Source: CAZMMV01 sp964567475
Lineage (GTDB): Bacteria > Bacillota > Clostridia > Tissierellales > Tissierellaceae
Assembly (NCBI GenBank): GCA_964567475.1
Contig: CAZMMV010000002.1
Coordinates: 3,109 to 67,108, forward strand
Direction: 5' to 3'
Length of the DNA stretch: 64,000 nt
The notes below the pieces were generated by a model. It did no database searches. It was not told where the DNA came from and worked only from the letters and a program-made list of their open reading frames with translations. A program made the translations under genes and the position numbers. Below are positions 44,103-53,289 of this stretch, piece by piece. Within the stretch, counting starts at the first letter, position 1; the number at the start of each line of letters is the position of its first letter.

Positions 44103-45038
44103 TTAAACTTCTTCTATTTTTTCTATCTTTTCTATTAACTCAGCTATACCTAGAGTCTTTGCCCATGTTGAAGGAACAAATTCCCCACCAATTTTTCTAT
44201 ATGGCTGATCTGGATTGTCTAAATATTTTAGCTCTGTAGTCAATCTACCTTGAAGACATAGTGGTCTTCCATTAGCTGGCTCTTTTGCCCTTACTGCTAT
44301 ATTTTTACCCTTTTTAGACAATACTTCAAATTCACATCCATATGCACAAGAATCACAGTTTACAGTTTTTGAATCTGCTTCCCACACTCTTGATTTTCCA
44401 AGTTCTCGCTTGTCTATCAATGCTCCAACTGGACATACAGAAACACATCTATTACAAGATACACATTTTGATGATTCAAATGTATCATCCGCATCTAATA
44501 CTACTCTAGTTTCATATCCTCTACCAGCAAAAGATAATACTTCTCTTTCATCTTTTATCTCTGCACAAGTTCTCACACATTTACCACAAAGTATACATTT
44601 ACTATCATCCTTTAATATATAAGGACTTGAAGTATCTACAAATTTTGGTCTCACTGCTCCATCATGTTCCCTAAATCTTACACCATATCTATAAGCATAC
44701 TCTTGAAGCAAGCACTTACCTGCCTTGTGACAAGTCAAACAGTCATTTGGATGACTATCTAATAATAATTGTAAAATATCTCTTCTTACTTTTACTACCC
44801 TATCAGATTCAGTGCTTACTATCATTCCATCTTTCACCTTTGTAGAACATGATGTTTGAAGTTTTTTACTACCTTCTATTTCTACTACACACAATCTACA
44901 AGCAGATACTAATTCTAAATTTGAATCATAGCAAAGAGCTGGAATATCTATACCTATTGTTTGGGCTGCTTTTAAAACTGTATATTCTTTAGGTACTGTT
45001 ACTTCTTTACCATCTATGGTTAAAGTTACATCACTCAT
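44103..45038 (-). CDS. NuoG/HylA-like iron-sulfur subunit without catalytic domain
   Basis: The 311-residue protein equals the N-terminal FeS part of NuoG: 2Fe-2S (CYDSNLELVSACRLC), His-Cys3 (HPNDCLTCHKAGKC), two 4Fe-4S (CILCGKCVRTC; CVSCNRCVSVCP) and one more 4Fe-4S (CDSCAYGCEF with C in RPLCLQGR). It ends soon after, without the molybdopterin or hydrogenase catalytic part. FdhA has the same front modules, so this is a paralogous stand-alone wire. With NuoF and NuoE it probably connects FdhA to NAD(H) and ferredoxin, as in the bifurcating HylABC-FdhF2 formate dehydrogenase of Gottschalkia (C. acidurici). It starts at ATG 45038 after AAAGGAG. Confidence 0.88.
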   Translation of the reverse strand: MSDVTLTIDGKEVTVPKEYTVLKAAQTIGIDIPALCYDSNLELVSACRLCVVEIEGSKKLQTSCSTKVKDGMIVSTESDRVVKVRRDILQLLLDSHPNDCLTCHKAGKCLLQEYAYRYGVRFREHDGAVRPKFVDTSSPYILKDDSKCILCGKCVRTCAEIKDEREVLSFAGRGYETRVVLDADDTFESSKCVSCNRCVSVCPVGALIDKRELGKSRVWEADSKTVNCDSCAYGCEFEVLSKKGKNIAVRAKEPANGRPLCLQGRLTTELKYLDNPDQPYRKIGGEFVPSTWAKTLGIAELIEKIEKIEEV

Positions 45039-45053
45039 ATTCTTTGCTCCTTT

Positions 45054-46943
45054 CTATCTTTTAATTATTGCTCCTACTGGACATGATTCCATACAAGTAC
45101 CACATTTTATACATGCTGAAGTATCTATTACATGTCTTTCTTTTACTTTTCCATCTATACAAGAAACTGGACAATTTTTAGCACATTTTGTACATCCTAT
45201 ACATTTATCTGTAATATAATATTCTAAGAGTTTTTGACATGTTCCTGCTGGACATTTTTTATCTTTTATATGAGCTTCATATTCATCTCTAAAATATTTT
45301 ATAGTACTAGTTACTGGATTTGAAGCAGTTTGTCCCAATCCACAAAGTGATGCAGAACTTATTGTTTCGGCTAAGGATTCCATTCTTTCTATGTCTCCCT
45401 CTTCACCTTTTCCTTCTGTTATTCTTTCTAACATTTCTAACATTCTTTTAGTTCCTTCTCTACATGGTACACATTTCCCACAAGATTCTTCTACTGTAAA
45501 ATCTAAAAAGAATCTAGCTATATCAACCATACAGTTATCTTCATCCATTACTACTAGTCCACCTGAACCCATTATAGAACCCAAGGATTTTAGAGATTCA
45601 TAATCTACAGGAGTATCTAAATGTTCTTCTGGTATACATCCACCTGATGGTCCACCTGTTTGTATTGCTTTGAATTTCTTTCCATTAGGTATTCCTCCAC
45701 CAATATCATATATAATTTCTCTCAAGGTAACTCCCATTGGAATTTCAATTAAACCTGTATTTACAATCTTACCACCTAAAGCGAAAACCTTTGTTCCTGG
45801 TGATTTTTCTGTTCCTATACTCCTAAACCAATCTGATCCTTTTTGAAATATAATTGGTATATTTGCTAATGTTTCTACATTATTTATAATAGTCGGTTTA
45901 CCCCATAATCCTTTGTGAGCAGTTCTATTAATCTTAACCCTTGGCATACCTCTCTTGCCTTCTATAGACTCCATAAGTGCTGTTCCTTCTCCACATACAA
46001 AGGCACCTGCACCAAGTCTAAGCTCTATATCAAAACTAAAATCTGTTCCAAATATATTTTCTCCTAAAATTCCGTATTCTTTTGCTTGGTCTATAGCTAC
46101 TTTCAATCTATTGACAGCTATTGGATATTCTGCTCTAACATAAACAAATCCTTTACTAGCTCCTACTGCATATCCTGCTATAGCCATAGCTTCTAACACT
46201 GAGTTAGGGTCACCTTCTAATATACTTCTATCCATGAATGCACCTGGATCTCCCTCATCTGCATTACAGATTATATATTTCTGATCTGCATCATATTTAT
46301 ATGCAGTTTCCCATTTTCGTCCTGTGGGAAAACCTGCTCCTCCTCTACCTCTTAGGTTAGAATCCTTCATAACTTGAATAACTTCAGCTGGACTCATTTC
46401 TGTAACTATTTTACCCAAGGCCTCATAACCATCCAAAGCTATGTATTCTTCAATATCTTCTGGAGCTATGATTCCACAATTCCTTAGGGCAACTCTAGTT
46501 TGTTTTTTATAAAAATTAACCTCTGTAACTGGTTTTATTTTACCATCTACTAATGATTCCTTAAATAATCTTCTCTTTACTATATTTCCTTTTATTATAT
46601 GTTCTTTTATTATTTCATCAACATCACCTAATTCAACATGGCTATAGAATACTCCCTCAGGATAAACTACAACATTGGGTCCTGACTCACATAAACCAAA
46701 ACATCCTGTAAATATTACTTTAACATCATCTTCTAGGCCATTTTCTTTTACCTTTTCTTCTAATAAAGCTTTTATTTCATCTCCATTAGAAGAGTGACAT
46801 CCTGTACCACCACAAACTAAAATATGATATTTTTTATGCTCTTCTTTTTCATCTATATATTTCTTATCTATACCTAATTGGCGTAGTTTCATTTTACCTA
46901 TTGCTCTATCTTTTATCTCTCTTAATTCTTTTACTGTGATCAC
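45054..46943 (-). CDS. NADH-oxidising NuoF/HymB-type subunit
   Basis: The 629-residue protein has an N-terminal thioredoxin-like 2Fe-2S domain (about 35-120; VCGGTGCHSSNGDE), the FMN and NADH-binding 51-kDa core (RGRGGAGFPTGRKWE; CNADEGDPGAFMDR; GAGAYVCGEGTALMESIEGK-like), the 4Fe-4S motif ESCGKCVPCREGT, and a C-terminal two-cluster ferredoxin (CIGCTKCAKNCP; CIKCGTCMESCP). This is the flavin subunit of bifurcating [FeFe]-hydrogenases and formate dehydrogenases. It starts at GTG 46943 behind GGGGGCGG. It lies 15 bp from both its neighbours, nuoE-like and nuoG-like. Confidence 0.94.
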   Translation of the reverse strand: MITVKELREIKDRAIGKMKLRQLGIDKKYIDEKEEHKKYHILVCGGTGCHSSNGDEIKALLEEKVKENGLEDDVKVIFTGCFGLCESGPNVVVYPEGVFYSHVELGDVDEIIKEHIIKGNIVKRRLFKESLVDGKIKPVTEVNFYKKQTRVALRNCGIIAPEDIEEYIALDGYEALGKIVTEMSPAEVIQVMKDSNLRGRGGAGFPTGRKWETAYKYDADQKYIICNADEGDPGAFMDRSILEGDPNSVLEAMAIAGYAVGASKGFVYVRAEYPIAVNRLKVAIDQAKEYGILGENIFGTDFSFDIELRLGAGAFVCGEGTALMESIEGKRGMPRVKINRTAHKGLWGKPTIINNVETLANIPIIFQKGSDWFRSIGTEKSPGTKVFALGGKIVNTGLIEIPMGVTLREIIYDIGGGIPNGKKFKAIQTGGPSGGCIPEEHLDTPVDYESLKSLGSIMGSGGLVVMDEDNCMVDIARFFLDFTVEESCGKCVPCREGTKRMLEMLERITEGKGEEGDIERMESLAETISSASLCGLGQTASNPVTSTIKYFRDEYEAHIKDKKCPAGTCQKLLEYYITDKCIGCTKCAKNCPVSCIDGKVKERHVIDTSACIKCGTCMESCPVGAIIKR

Positions 46944-46958
46944 ATTACCGCCCCCATA

Positions 46959-47444
46959 TTATCTATATTGTTCTATTATTCCTTTAATATCTTCAGGTTT
47001 CAATCTTCCGTATACATGATCATTAACTACTAAAACTGGAGCTAATCCACAGGCTCCCAGACATCTAGTTGCGGAAAGAGAAAACTTCATATCCGGAGTA
47101 GTTTCATCTACTCCTATTCCTAATTCCTTGATAACTTCATTTAATATTTCTTGACCACCTCTTACATAACAGGCCGTACCTAAACAAACTCCTATTTTAA
47201 ATTCACCCTTAGGTATCAATGAAAACTGAGAATAAAAAGTAGCTACTCCATAAACTTCAGATATAGGAATCTTTAAATCTTTAGATATTATTTTTAGCAC
47301 TTCCTTAGGCAAGTATCCAAATTGATTTTGAGCCTCTTGCAATACCGGCATTAAAGCACCTTGTTTTTCCTTGTTATCTTCTATAAAGATTTTAAATTCC
47401 TCAAGTTTTTCTTTGTTTTCTTCTAAATCAAACTTAAATTCCAT
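46959..47444 (-). CDS. NuoE/HymA-type [2Fe-2S] subunit
   Basis: The 161-residue protein has the thioredoxin-like 24-kDa fold with four cluster Cys in CLGTACYVRGG and RCLGACGLAP, preceded by a helical bundle (LMPVLQEAQNQFGYLP). It passes electrons within the NADH-dependent module with the NuoF-type subunit. It starts at ATG 47444 after AAAGGAGGAG and is the first gene of the nuoE-nuoF-nuoG-like-mogA-mobA transcript, whose candidate promoter lies 160 bp upstream. Confidence 0.94.
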   Translation of the reverse strand: MEFKFDLEENKEKLEEFKIFIEDNKEKQGALMPVLQEAQNQFGYLPKEVLKIISKDLKIPISEVYGVATFYSQFSLIPKGEFKIGVCLGTACYVRGGQEILNEVIKELGIGVDETTPDMKFSLSATRCLGACGLAPVLVVNDHVYGRLKPEDIKGIIEQYR

Positions 47445-47603
47445 TTTGCTCCTCCTTTATACAATAAAACAAATTACAAAATATATGAGCTGATAACAAG
47501 TCTATTTATATTTAAATTAAGATTATTATAGCCTTATTTTATAATAGATTTTTCTATATTTACTTATAAATTTATTATTTTGAATTTTCTTATAATCACT
47601 AAC

Positions 47604-47632
47604 ATTTTATTATATTAACTATACTTTGTCAA
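47604..47632 (-). promoter_or_regulatory. Candidate promoter of the nuoE-nuoF-moco operon
   Basis: TTGACA (47632-47627) and TAAAAT (47609-47604) on the minus strand, 17-base spacer. The transcript would have a leader of about 150 bases, AT-rich, in which I see no recognised riboswitch. Confidence 0.5.
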
Positions 47633-47698
47633 TTATTCCGACTATAATATACCTATATATGTTATAGTTAATTTTACTAATTAAAATGGAGGTGAATT

Positions 47699-47998
47699 AT
47701 GGATTTATTATTACATTATAACACTAAGGAAATTCTTTTACTAAGTTATTTATTTGTAATCAATATAATTTCATTTATATTATTTGCTATTGATAAAAGA
47801 AGAGCTAAAAGAAAAGAGTGGAGAATTAGTGAAAGTGCCTTATTAATTTCTTCATTTATAGGGGGATCAACTGGTGCTCTTATTTCTATGGTTATCTTCA
47901 AACATAAATTATCTAAGAAAAGGTTTTATATACTTGTTCCTATTTTCATCGTATTTAATAAGCTAATTACAATATGGATATTTAGTATGGTCAAATAA
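47699..47998 (+). CDS. DUF1294 family small membrane protein
   Basis: The 99-residue protein has three hydrophobic segments and the motif LFAIDKRRAKRKEWRISE followed by GGSTGALISMVIFKHKLSKKRF, which typifies DUF1294. The function is unknown. ATG 47699 follows GGAGG. It is monocistronic and divergent from nuoE. Confidence 0.88.
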   Translation: MDLLLHYNTKEILLLSYLFVINIISFILFAIDKRRAKRKEWRISESALLISSFIGGSTGALISMVIFKHKLSKKRFYILVPIFIVFNKLITIWIFSMVK

Positions 47999-48017
47999 TT
48001 GAATTATAAAAGATAAA

Positions 48018-48045
48018 ATGGAAACTTTAATATTAAAGTTTCCAT
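48018..48045 (+). terminator. 28-bp perfect palindrome after the DUF1294 gene
   Basis: Two exact 14-base arms with no loop base. It lies 20 bp past the stop codon. There is no T-run, so it may be a Rho-independent-like hairpin of low efficiency or an operator for the hemerythrin gene 114 bp downstream. Confidence 0.5.
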
Positions 48046-48158
48046 TCAACTGATGATCAATCTTACAAATCTATTATAGAAAATTTCATTGATACAGTGT
48101 TATTTTCCACTATTATGGGGTAAAATTATAAGTAAAATAACTATATGGAGTGAATGAT

Positions 48159-48716
48159 TTGGAATCTATTGAAATAATGGTAAAAGAACATGAAAATATA
48201 AGAAGAATTCTTAAAGTTACTAGAAATGTTTGTTATAGACTTATGACTAAGGGTGATTATGATTTAAATGATTTCCCTAGGATTATTGACTTTATAAGGA
48301 CATATGCAGATAAGCATCATCACGGGAAAGAAGAAGATATCCTCTTTAAAACTATGAAGTCAGAACTAGAAGCACTTGCAAAATCTGGTGCAATAACTGG
48401 TATGTATATAGAACATGATCAAGGAAGACTTTTTATACTCAATCTGGAAAAAGCTTTAAAAGAATTTGAAAACGGTAATGATCAAGCAAGAATGGACATA
48501 ATAGCAAATGCAATTGCCTATACTGATTTATTAGATAGACATATACAAAAGGAAAATACAGCTTTATATAAGTTTGCTGAGAGGATGCTTAGTAGGGAAA
48601 GTAAAACTTTCATAAATGAAGAATCTAAAAAAGTAGAGGATGTAGCAAGTGATTCTGGACTGCAAGATAAATATATCTCTTTACTTGAAGAACTTGAAGA
48701 TAAATATTTAAAATAA
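48159..48716 (+). CDS. Hemerythrin-like (HHE) domain protein
   Basis: About 185 helical residues with iron-ligand motifs of the hemerythrin fold: HENIRRILK (His near 9), HHHGKEEDILF, EHDQGRLF and HIQKENTALYKF. It binds a di-iron centre and is thought to sense or sequester O2 or NO in anaerobes. I chose TTG 48159, eight bases after GGAG (48147-48150); a GTG at 48150 overlaps that site. It stands alone. Confidence 0.88.
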   Translation: MESIEIMVKEHENIRRILKVTRNVCYRLMTKGDYDLNDFPRIIDFIRTYADKHHHGKEEDILFKTMKSELEALAKSGAITGMYIEHDQGRLFILNLEKALKEFENGNDQARMDIIANAIAYTDLLDRHIQKENTALYKFAERMLSRESKTFINEESKKVEDVASDSGLQDKYISLLEELEDKYLK

Positions 48717-48764
48717 TACAAAAACAATATGCACTTACGGCTCCTAAATTTGGAGTGCCTATCA

Positions 48765-48977
48765 TTATTTATTTACTGATTCTACAACACTTTTCCTCCA
48801 ATCATAATAAGAGATAAAAAGATCTTCTCCTTCCACATATCCCATCTTATTTAATATTTCAACAAAAGGCCTATAAATATCTTCAGCCAATCCAAAAGAT
48901 AAGTCTCCAGTTCCACTTATTATATCATCCCCCATAGAAGCAAAAAGTCCTGGTATAAAAATAATAGGATAATTCAT
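48765..48977 (-). pseudogene. Remnant of an alpha/beta-hydrolase (LCAT/lipase-like) gene
   Basis: The 70 residues MNYPIIFIPGLFASMGDD ... FVEILNKMGY ... DLFISYYDWRKSVVESVNK match the start of clostridial lipase/LCAT-like hydrolases: the first strand, the oxyanion-hole region after PGL and the YDWRK motif. The nucleophile elbow (GxSxG) and everything after it are absent; the frame stops and the hemerythrin gene begins 49 bp beyond. The start ATG 48977 and its ribosome site (GGTGG) survive. This looks like the 5' end left by a deletion. Confidence 0.7.
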
Positions 48978-49065
48978 TATAATTCCACCCTTCATTTTTA
49001 TACCAGGATATTCAATAAGTTTATCTTAGTGATTAAATTTCATTAATTTTATTAATTCTTTTAGT

Positions 49066-49743
49066 CTATATATCTTCTATTTGCCAATCAATAGGATCTT
49101 TTCCTATTGATTCTAAAAAATCATTAGTCTTAGAAAAAGGTTTAGATCCAAAAAAACCTCTGCTAGCTGCTAATGGACTTGGATGCACTGACTTTATAAT
49201 ATGATGTTGAGGGTTTGTTATAAGACTTTCTTTCTTCTTAGAATTATTTCCCCAAAGAATAAACACAATAGGATCTTCCCTATCATTTAATAACCTTATT
49301 ATATAATCTGTAAATATCTCCCATCCAATTTTTCTATGGGAATTTGCTTCCCCGGCTCTTACAGTTAATGATGTATTTAATAAAAGAACTCCTTCTTCTG
49401 CCCATTTTGTTAATGTTCCATTATTAGGTATTTTACATCCTAAATCAGTATTTAATTCCTTGTAGATATTTCTTAAAGAAGGTGGTATTTTAACCCCAGG
49501 TTTTACAGAAAATGCTAGACCATAAGCCTGATTGGGACCATGATAAGGATCTTGACCAAAAATAACTACCTTTACATCCTTATATGCAGTTAAATGCAAT
49601 GCATTAAATATATTATCCATCTCTGGATATATTGTTTTTCTACTATACTCTTCTATTAAATATTCCTTAAGGTTTAAGTAATATTCCTTTTCCATTTCAT
49701 CTTGTAATAATTCTTGCCAATCATTTTTAAATATCTTTTCCAT
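49066..49743 (-). CDS. ung: Uracil-DNA glycosylase (family 1)
   Basis: The 225-residue protein has the catalytic water-activating motif [11 protein letters not shown] (Asp65), the [11 protein letters not shown] segment, [10 protein letters not shown] and the DNA-intercalation loop [13 protein letters not shown]. It removes uracil from DNA to start base-excision repair. It starts at ATG 49743 after ATAGGAG. Length is normal for Ung. It stands alone near small membrane-protein genes. Confidence 0.97.
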   Translation of the reverse strand: MEKIFKNDWQELLQDEMEKEYYLNLKEYLIEEYSRKTIYPEMDNIFNALHLTAYKDVKVVIFGQDPYHGPNQAYGLAFSVKPGVKIPPSLRNIYKELNTDLGCKIPNNGTLTKWAEEGVLLLNTSLTVRAGEANSHRKIGWEIFTDYIIRLLNDREDPIVFILWGNNSKKKESLITNPQHHIIKSVHPSPLAASRGFFGSKPFSKTNDFLESIGKDPIDWQIEDI

Positions 49744-49784
49744 TTCTTCAACTCCTATTTCCTAAGATATACTATTTGTAAATA

Positions 49785-50096
49785 TTATCCCCACCATGCA
49801 ATCATAATAAAAAAAGACCACGAAGATATAATAAATCCTACTAACATATTAACACTTAGATATATATCAAGTCCTTTATCCTTATTCTTTGCCATCTTAG
49901 TAAATTTATATATTAATATCTGAGGAATTAAAAATAAAAGCATACTTATAATTGTTATTCCCGTCAGAAAATATATAAGATCTATTTTTGTTATATTATA
50001 AAATACAAAATATGAGATACTCTGAGCTTTCAATCCTAATATAGTGGCGACAATCATACTTGTATATGCAAATATCTTGATTTTAATTTTAGACAT
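49785..50096 (-). CDS. Small membrane protein of unknown function
   Basis: About 103 residues with three hydrophobic helices (starting MSKIKIKIFAYTSMIVATIL). I recognise no family. I chose ATG 50096, six bases after GGAGG; ATGs further upstream overlap or precede that site. It follows another small membrane-protein gene by 39 bp on the same strand, so the two are probably one transcript. Confidence 0.6.
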   Translation of the reverse strand: MSKIKIKIFAYTSMIVATILGLKAQSISYFVFYNITKIDLIYFLTGITIISMLLFLIPQILIYKFTKMAKNKDKGLDIYLSVNMLVGFIISSWSFFIMIAWWG

Positions 50097-50135
50097 ATTC
50101 ATCCTCCTAGTAGACTTATTTATATTCATTTTAAC

Positions 50136-50384
50136 TTAATTTAAACTTGTATAAATTAAGTTTGAAACTACATATATAATAAGTATTATTGTAGCAATTG
50201 GCATTAATAAATGTATTTTTCTTTTTGTTTCCTTGTATTTAATCCATTCCTCTATTGCTAAGTTTGCAAGTACTACAAATAATAAAGTTATAGCAACTTT
50301 TCCAGGTATATTAACCTTAGTAATAAAAAGTATTAAATATATGGCTGAAGCTATACCCACTATAGTCTGTCTTATCTTTCTCAT
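50136..50384 (-). CDS. Small membrane protein of unknown function
   Basis: The 82-residue protein has three hydrophobic helices separated by a charged loop (EEWIKYKETKRKIH). ATG 50384 follows AAGGGG. It begins with the same MRKIRQT-type basic start as many small inner-membrane proteins. No family is recognised. It lies upstream of the 103-residue membrane protein. Confidence 0.6.
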   Translation of the reverse strand: MRKIRQTIVGIASAIYLILFITKVNIPGKVAITLLFVVLANLAIEEWIKYKETKRKIHLLMPIATIILIIYVVSNLIYTSLN

Positions 50385-50455
50385 ATAAACACCCCTTAAT
50401 AATATTCATATATATTAATTAATACATATCTATTACTAATATATACTATCCACAA

Positions 50456-50514
50456 GAAAAACAAAAGGAAGTGTTTTACAACTATTCAACAAGTTATAAG
50501 ACAGCTCCCTTTTT
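50456..50514 (-). terminator. Long terminator hairpin of the M18 aminopeptidase gene
   Basis: The minus-strand RNA forms a stem of more than 20 bp with a few mismatches (AAAAGGGAG/CTTCCTTTT and TGTCTTATAACT/AGTTGTAAAACA arms), followed by a T-rich run. Confidence 0.8.
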
Positions 50515-50517
50515 ATA

Positions 50518-51819
50518 TTATATTCTATAAAATTCCTTAAAAGATTTATATGTGTAATAGTGATCGAGTACTCCGCCTAGTTCTCTTATTGAGTGCATTC
50601 CAAGTATTGGATTTCCTATATCTACAGAAGAAATATCTAACTGACTTGAAGATATAGGTCCTATTGTAGAACCCCCTCTTTCATCTGATCTATTTACAAA
50701 CTTTTGTACAGGAACACCAATAGATTTACATATTCCTTCATAAACAGAAGATGAAAAACTATCCGTTGTATATGCCTGGTTAGCAGCTGTCTTTATAGCT
50801 GGACCCCCATTAACTACTGGTCTACTAGTTGGATCTTGTTTTTCTGTATAATTTGGATGAAGACCATGGGCCTGGTCTGCTGAAATTAAAAAAGAATTAG
50901 ACAATGCTCTATAATAATCTTCCTTATCTTTACCCATAGCTAATACAATTCTTTCAAGAACACTTCTCAGCATTGGACTAGCAGCGCCTTGTTTTGTGCC
51001 ACTACCTACTTCTTCATTGTCAAAACAAACTAAAACATTTGTAGCATTAGCTACTTTACTATCTATAAGACCATGTAATCCTGCATGAACCATTGCTAAA
51101 TCATCTAATTTCCCAACAGAAATAAATTCTTCATTTAGTCCTACTAAGGAACCTTTTTCTACTTCATATAAAAATAATTCAAAATCCAAAATATCTTCTA
51201 CTTTTATTCCCATTTTTTTAGCAATTAATTTTACTAAAAAATTATCCTTTTCAAATTCATCACTAATATTAGATAATAATGGAAGAGTGTTTATTTGAGG
51301 ATTTAGCTTAATGCCCTCATTTACTTTTCTGTTCATATGAATTGCCAAGTTTGGTATTATAGTTATAGGTTTTTCCATATCTATTAACAGCTCTTTAGGT
51401 TTTAATAAGTTTTTAGTCTTTAAATTTATTCTGCCAGCTATAGATAAAGGTCTATCAAACCAAGTATTTAATATTGGTCCACCATAGACTTCTGTATTTA
51501 ATTTTAAATACTTTCCCTCAACAGTCATTTCAGGATCTGCTTTGATTCTAAAAGTTGGTGCATCTGTATGAGCTCCTATAAGTTTAAATCCCTCTTCCTC
51601 TATTTCACCTTTTCCTATTACAAAAGCTATTATTGCAGAATTATTCTTGCTTGTATAGTATTTACCTTCTTTCTTTAAATCCCATTTATCTTCTGGATTA
51701 ATCCTTTTAAATCCTTCTTCCGCAAGAGCTTCTTCCACATTTTTAGCTGCATGAAATGCACTAGGGCTTGCATGGATAAAATCAATTAAATCTTTAGCAA
51801 ATTCTCCTTCTTTAGTCAT
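50518..51819 (-). CDS. M18 family aminopeptidase
   Basis: The 433-residue protein is an M18 (aspartyl aminopeptidase-like, ApeB) zinc enzyme: HASPSAFHAAKNVEE start, GAHTDAPTFRIK (metal His, Asp), CFDNEEVGSGTKQGA (catalytic Glu pair), DQAHGLHPNYTE and the final GMHSIRELGG metal His. It trims N-terminal residues from cytoplasmic peptides. ATG 51819 follows AAAGGA. It lies 21 bp after trkH, so it may share that transcript, and ends at a strong terminator. Confidence 0.95.
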   Translation of the reverse strand: MTKEGEFAKDLIDFIHASPSAFHAAKNVEEALAEEGFKRINPEDKWDLKKEGKYYTSKNNSAIIAFVIGKGEIEEEGFKLIGAHTDAPTFRIKADPEMTVEGKYLKLNTEVYGGPILNTWFDRPLSIAGRINLKTKNLLKPKELLIDMEKPITIIPNLAIHMNRKVNEGIKLNPQINTLPLLSNISDEFEKDNFLVKLIAKKMGIKVEDILDFELFLYEVEKGSLVGLNEEFISVGKLDDLAMVHAGLHGLIDSKVANATNVLVCFDNEEVGSGTKQGAASPMLRSVLERIVLAMGKDKEDYYRALSNSFLISADQAHGLHPNYTEKQDPTSRPVVNGGPAIKTAANQAYTTDSFSSSVYEGICKSIGVPVQKFVNRSDERGGSTIGPISSSQLDISSVDIGNPILGMHSIRELGGVLDHYYTYKSFKEFYRI

Positions 51820-51840
51820 AAAATCATCCTTTCTATTTAT

Positions 51841-53289
51841 TTATACTTCTTTTCTCCAATTTCTTGGTACTAGTAATGCTATTATTGTAAATAATTCAAG
51901 CCTTCCTAAAAGCATAAGAAAAGATAAAAACATTTTTGTAATAAGGCTGTAACTGTAGAAGGTTTGAGTTGGCCCTACACCAGCAAGACCTGGACCTATA
52001 TTTCCTAAAGTTGCAGCTATAGAACTAGATGCAGTAACTAAATCTACTCCTTCTAAAGTTATTAATATAGTAGATAAAACAAACAAAATAACATATAGAC
52101 CTAAAAAGCTATTTATACCTGCTATAGTTTCATTGGCTATTACTTTATCATTTAATTTAACTGGTATAATTGCCCTAGGATGAAATATCTTTAGTATATC
52201 TCTCTTTATAAGCTTGATTATAACTAATATTCTAATGACCTTTATCCCTCCAGCAGTAGAACCTGCGCTACCCCCTATAAACATAAGAAGAAATAGTATT
52301 GCTTTACTAAAGCTAGGCCAAAGATCAAAGTCTGTAGTAGAATATCCAGTAGTCGTAATAATAGATGTAACTTGAAAAAATGCATCCTTAATTGATTCTA
52401 AAATATTAGGATAAGAAGTAAAATATAAATTTAATGAAATACATGATACTGATACTAGTATTATAAATAAATATAATTTTAATTCTTCATTTTCCAATAA
52501 ATCTCTCCATTTACCCTTGAATATTGAATAATACATAGAAAAATTAATACCTGAAAACAACATAAAAAATCCAATTACATAAGTAATATATGTGCTATTA
52601 TATGCTCCTACACTTGCATTTTTAGTTGCAAATCCTCCTGTTCCCACTGTACCAAAAGTATATACAAAACTATCAAATAATGACATACCTCCAAATTTCA
52701 GTAGTATAACTTCTATTAAAGTAATAGATATATAAGTTACATAAAGTATTTTTGCAGTATCCTTTATCTTTGGTGCAATCTTACTCGTAATAGGACCTGG
52801 ACTTTCTGCCTTTAAAATTTGAAATCCTCCTATACCTAATGCTGGAAGTAATGCAAGGGTAAACACAAGTATCCCCATACCTCCTATCCAGTGAGTCATA
52901 GATCTCCAAAAGAGAATACCCAGAGGTAATGACTCTACATTATTTATTATGGTTGCCCCTGTAGTTGTAAAACCAGAAACTATTTCAAAAAATGCATCTA
53001 TGTATGTAGGAACACTATTTGACAAATATAAAGGAAGGGCACCTAAAATAGAAATTACGATCCATCCTAAGCTTACTATAGTTAACCCTTCCTTAGCTCC
53101 TATATTTTTATCAAAAACGCTTTTTCTATTTAAAAATAATCCTATTATTCCTGTTATTAATATAGTTATTAAAAATCCTATCTTATCAGTTCCCCCTGTA
53201 TTTATTGAAATAAATAAAGAAGGTAGCATAAGTATTGATTCAATCCCTAAAATGCTACCTAGAACCTTTAGTACGATTCCATAATTCAC
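51841..53289 (-). CDS. trkH: TrkH/KtrB family potassium transporter membrane subunit
   Basis: The 482-residue protein has four repeated M1-P-M2 units with K+ filter-like loops: SGFTTTGATI, FGTVGTGGFATKN, TSIITTTGYSTTD and AATLGNIGPGLAGVG. It forms the K+-conducting subunit. It starts at GTG 53289, eight bases after GGAGG, and overlaps trkA by 35 bp, so expression is coupled. Na+ or H+ coupling cannot be read from sequence. Confidence 0.95.
   Translation of the reverse strand: MNYGIVLKVLGSILGIESILMLPSLFISINTGGTDKIGFLITILITGIIGLFLNRKSVFDKNIGAKEGLTIVSLGWIVISILGALPLYLSNSVPTYIDAFFEIVSGFTTTGATIINNVESLPLGILFWRSMTHWIGGMGILVFTLALLPALGIGGFQILKAESPGPITSKIAPKIKDTAKILYVTYISITLIEVILLKFGGMSLFDSFVYTFGTVGTGGFATKNASVGAYNSTYITYVIGFFMLFSGINFSMYYSIFKGKWRDLLENEELKLYLFIILVSVSCISLNLYFTSYPNILESIKDAFFQVTSIITTTGYSTTDFDLWPSFSKAILFLLMFIGGSAGSTAGGIKVIRILVIIKLIKRDILKIFHPRAIIPVKLNDKVIANETIAGINSFLGLYVILFVLSTILITLEGVDLVTASSSIAATLGNIGPGLAGVGPTQTFYSYSLITKMFLSFLMLLGRLELFTIIALLVPRNWRKEV

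Noticed and set aside
47445..47600. Molybdenum-cofactor riboswitch in the nuoE leader or in 36617-36912
   Set aside because: Both stretches are almost wholly A and T and lack the GC-paired core expected; only short weak hairpins are present.
48737..48760. Hairpin CGGCTCC/GGAGTGCC as terminator of the hemerythrin gene
   Set aside because: The stem has a bulge and no T-run on either strand; it may be a relic of the deletion nearby.
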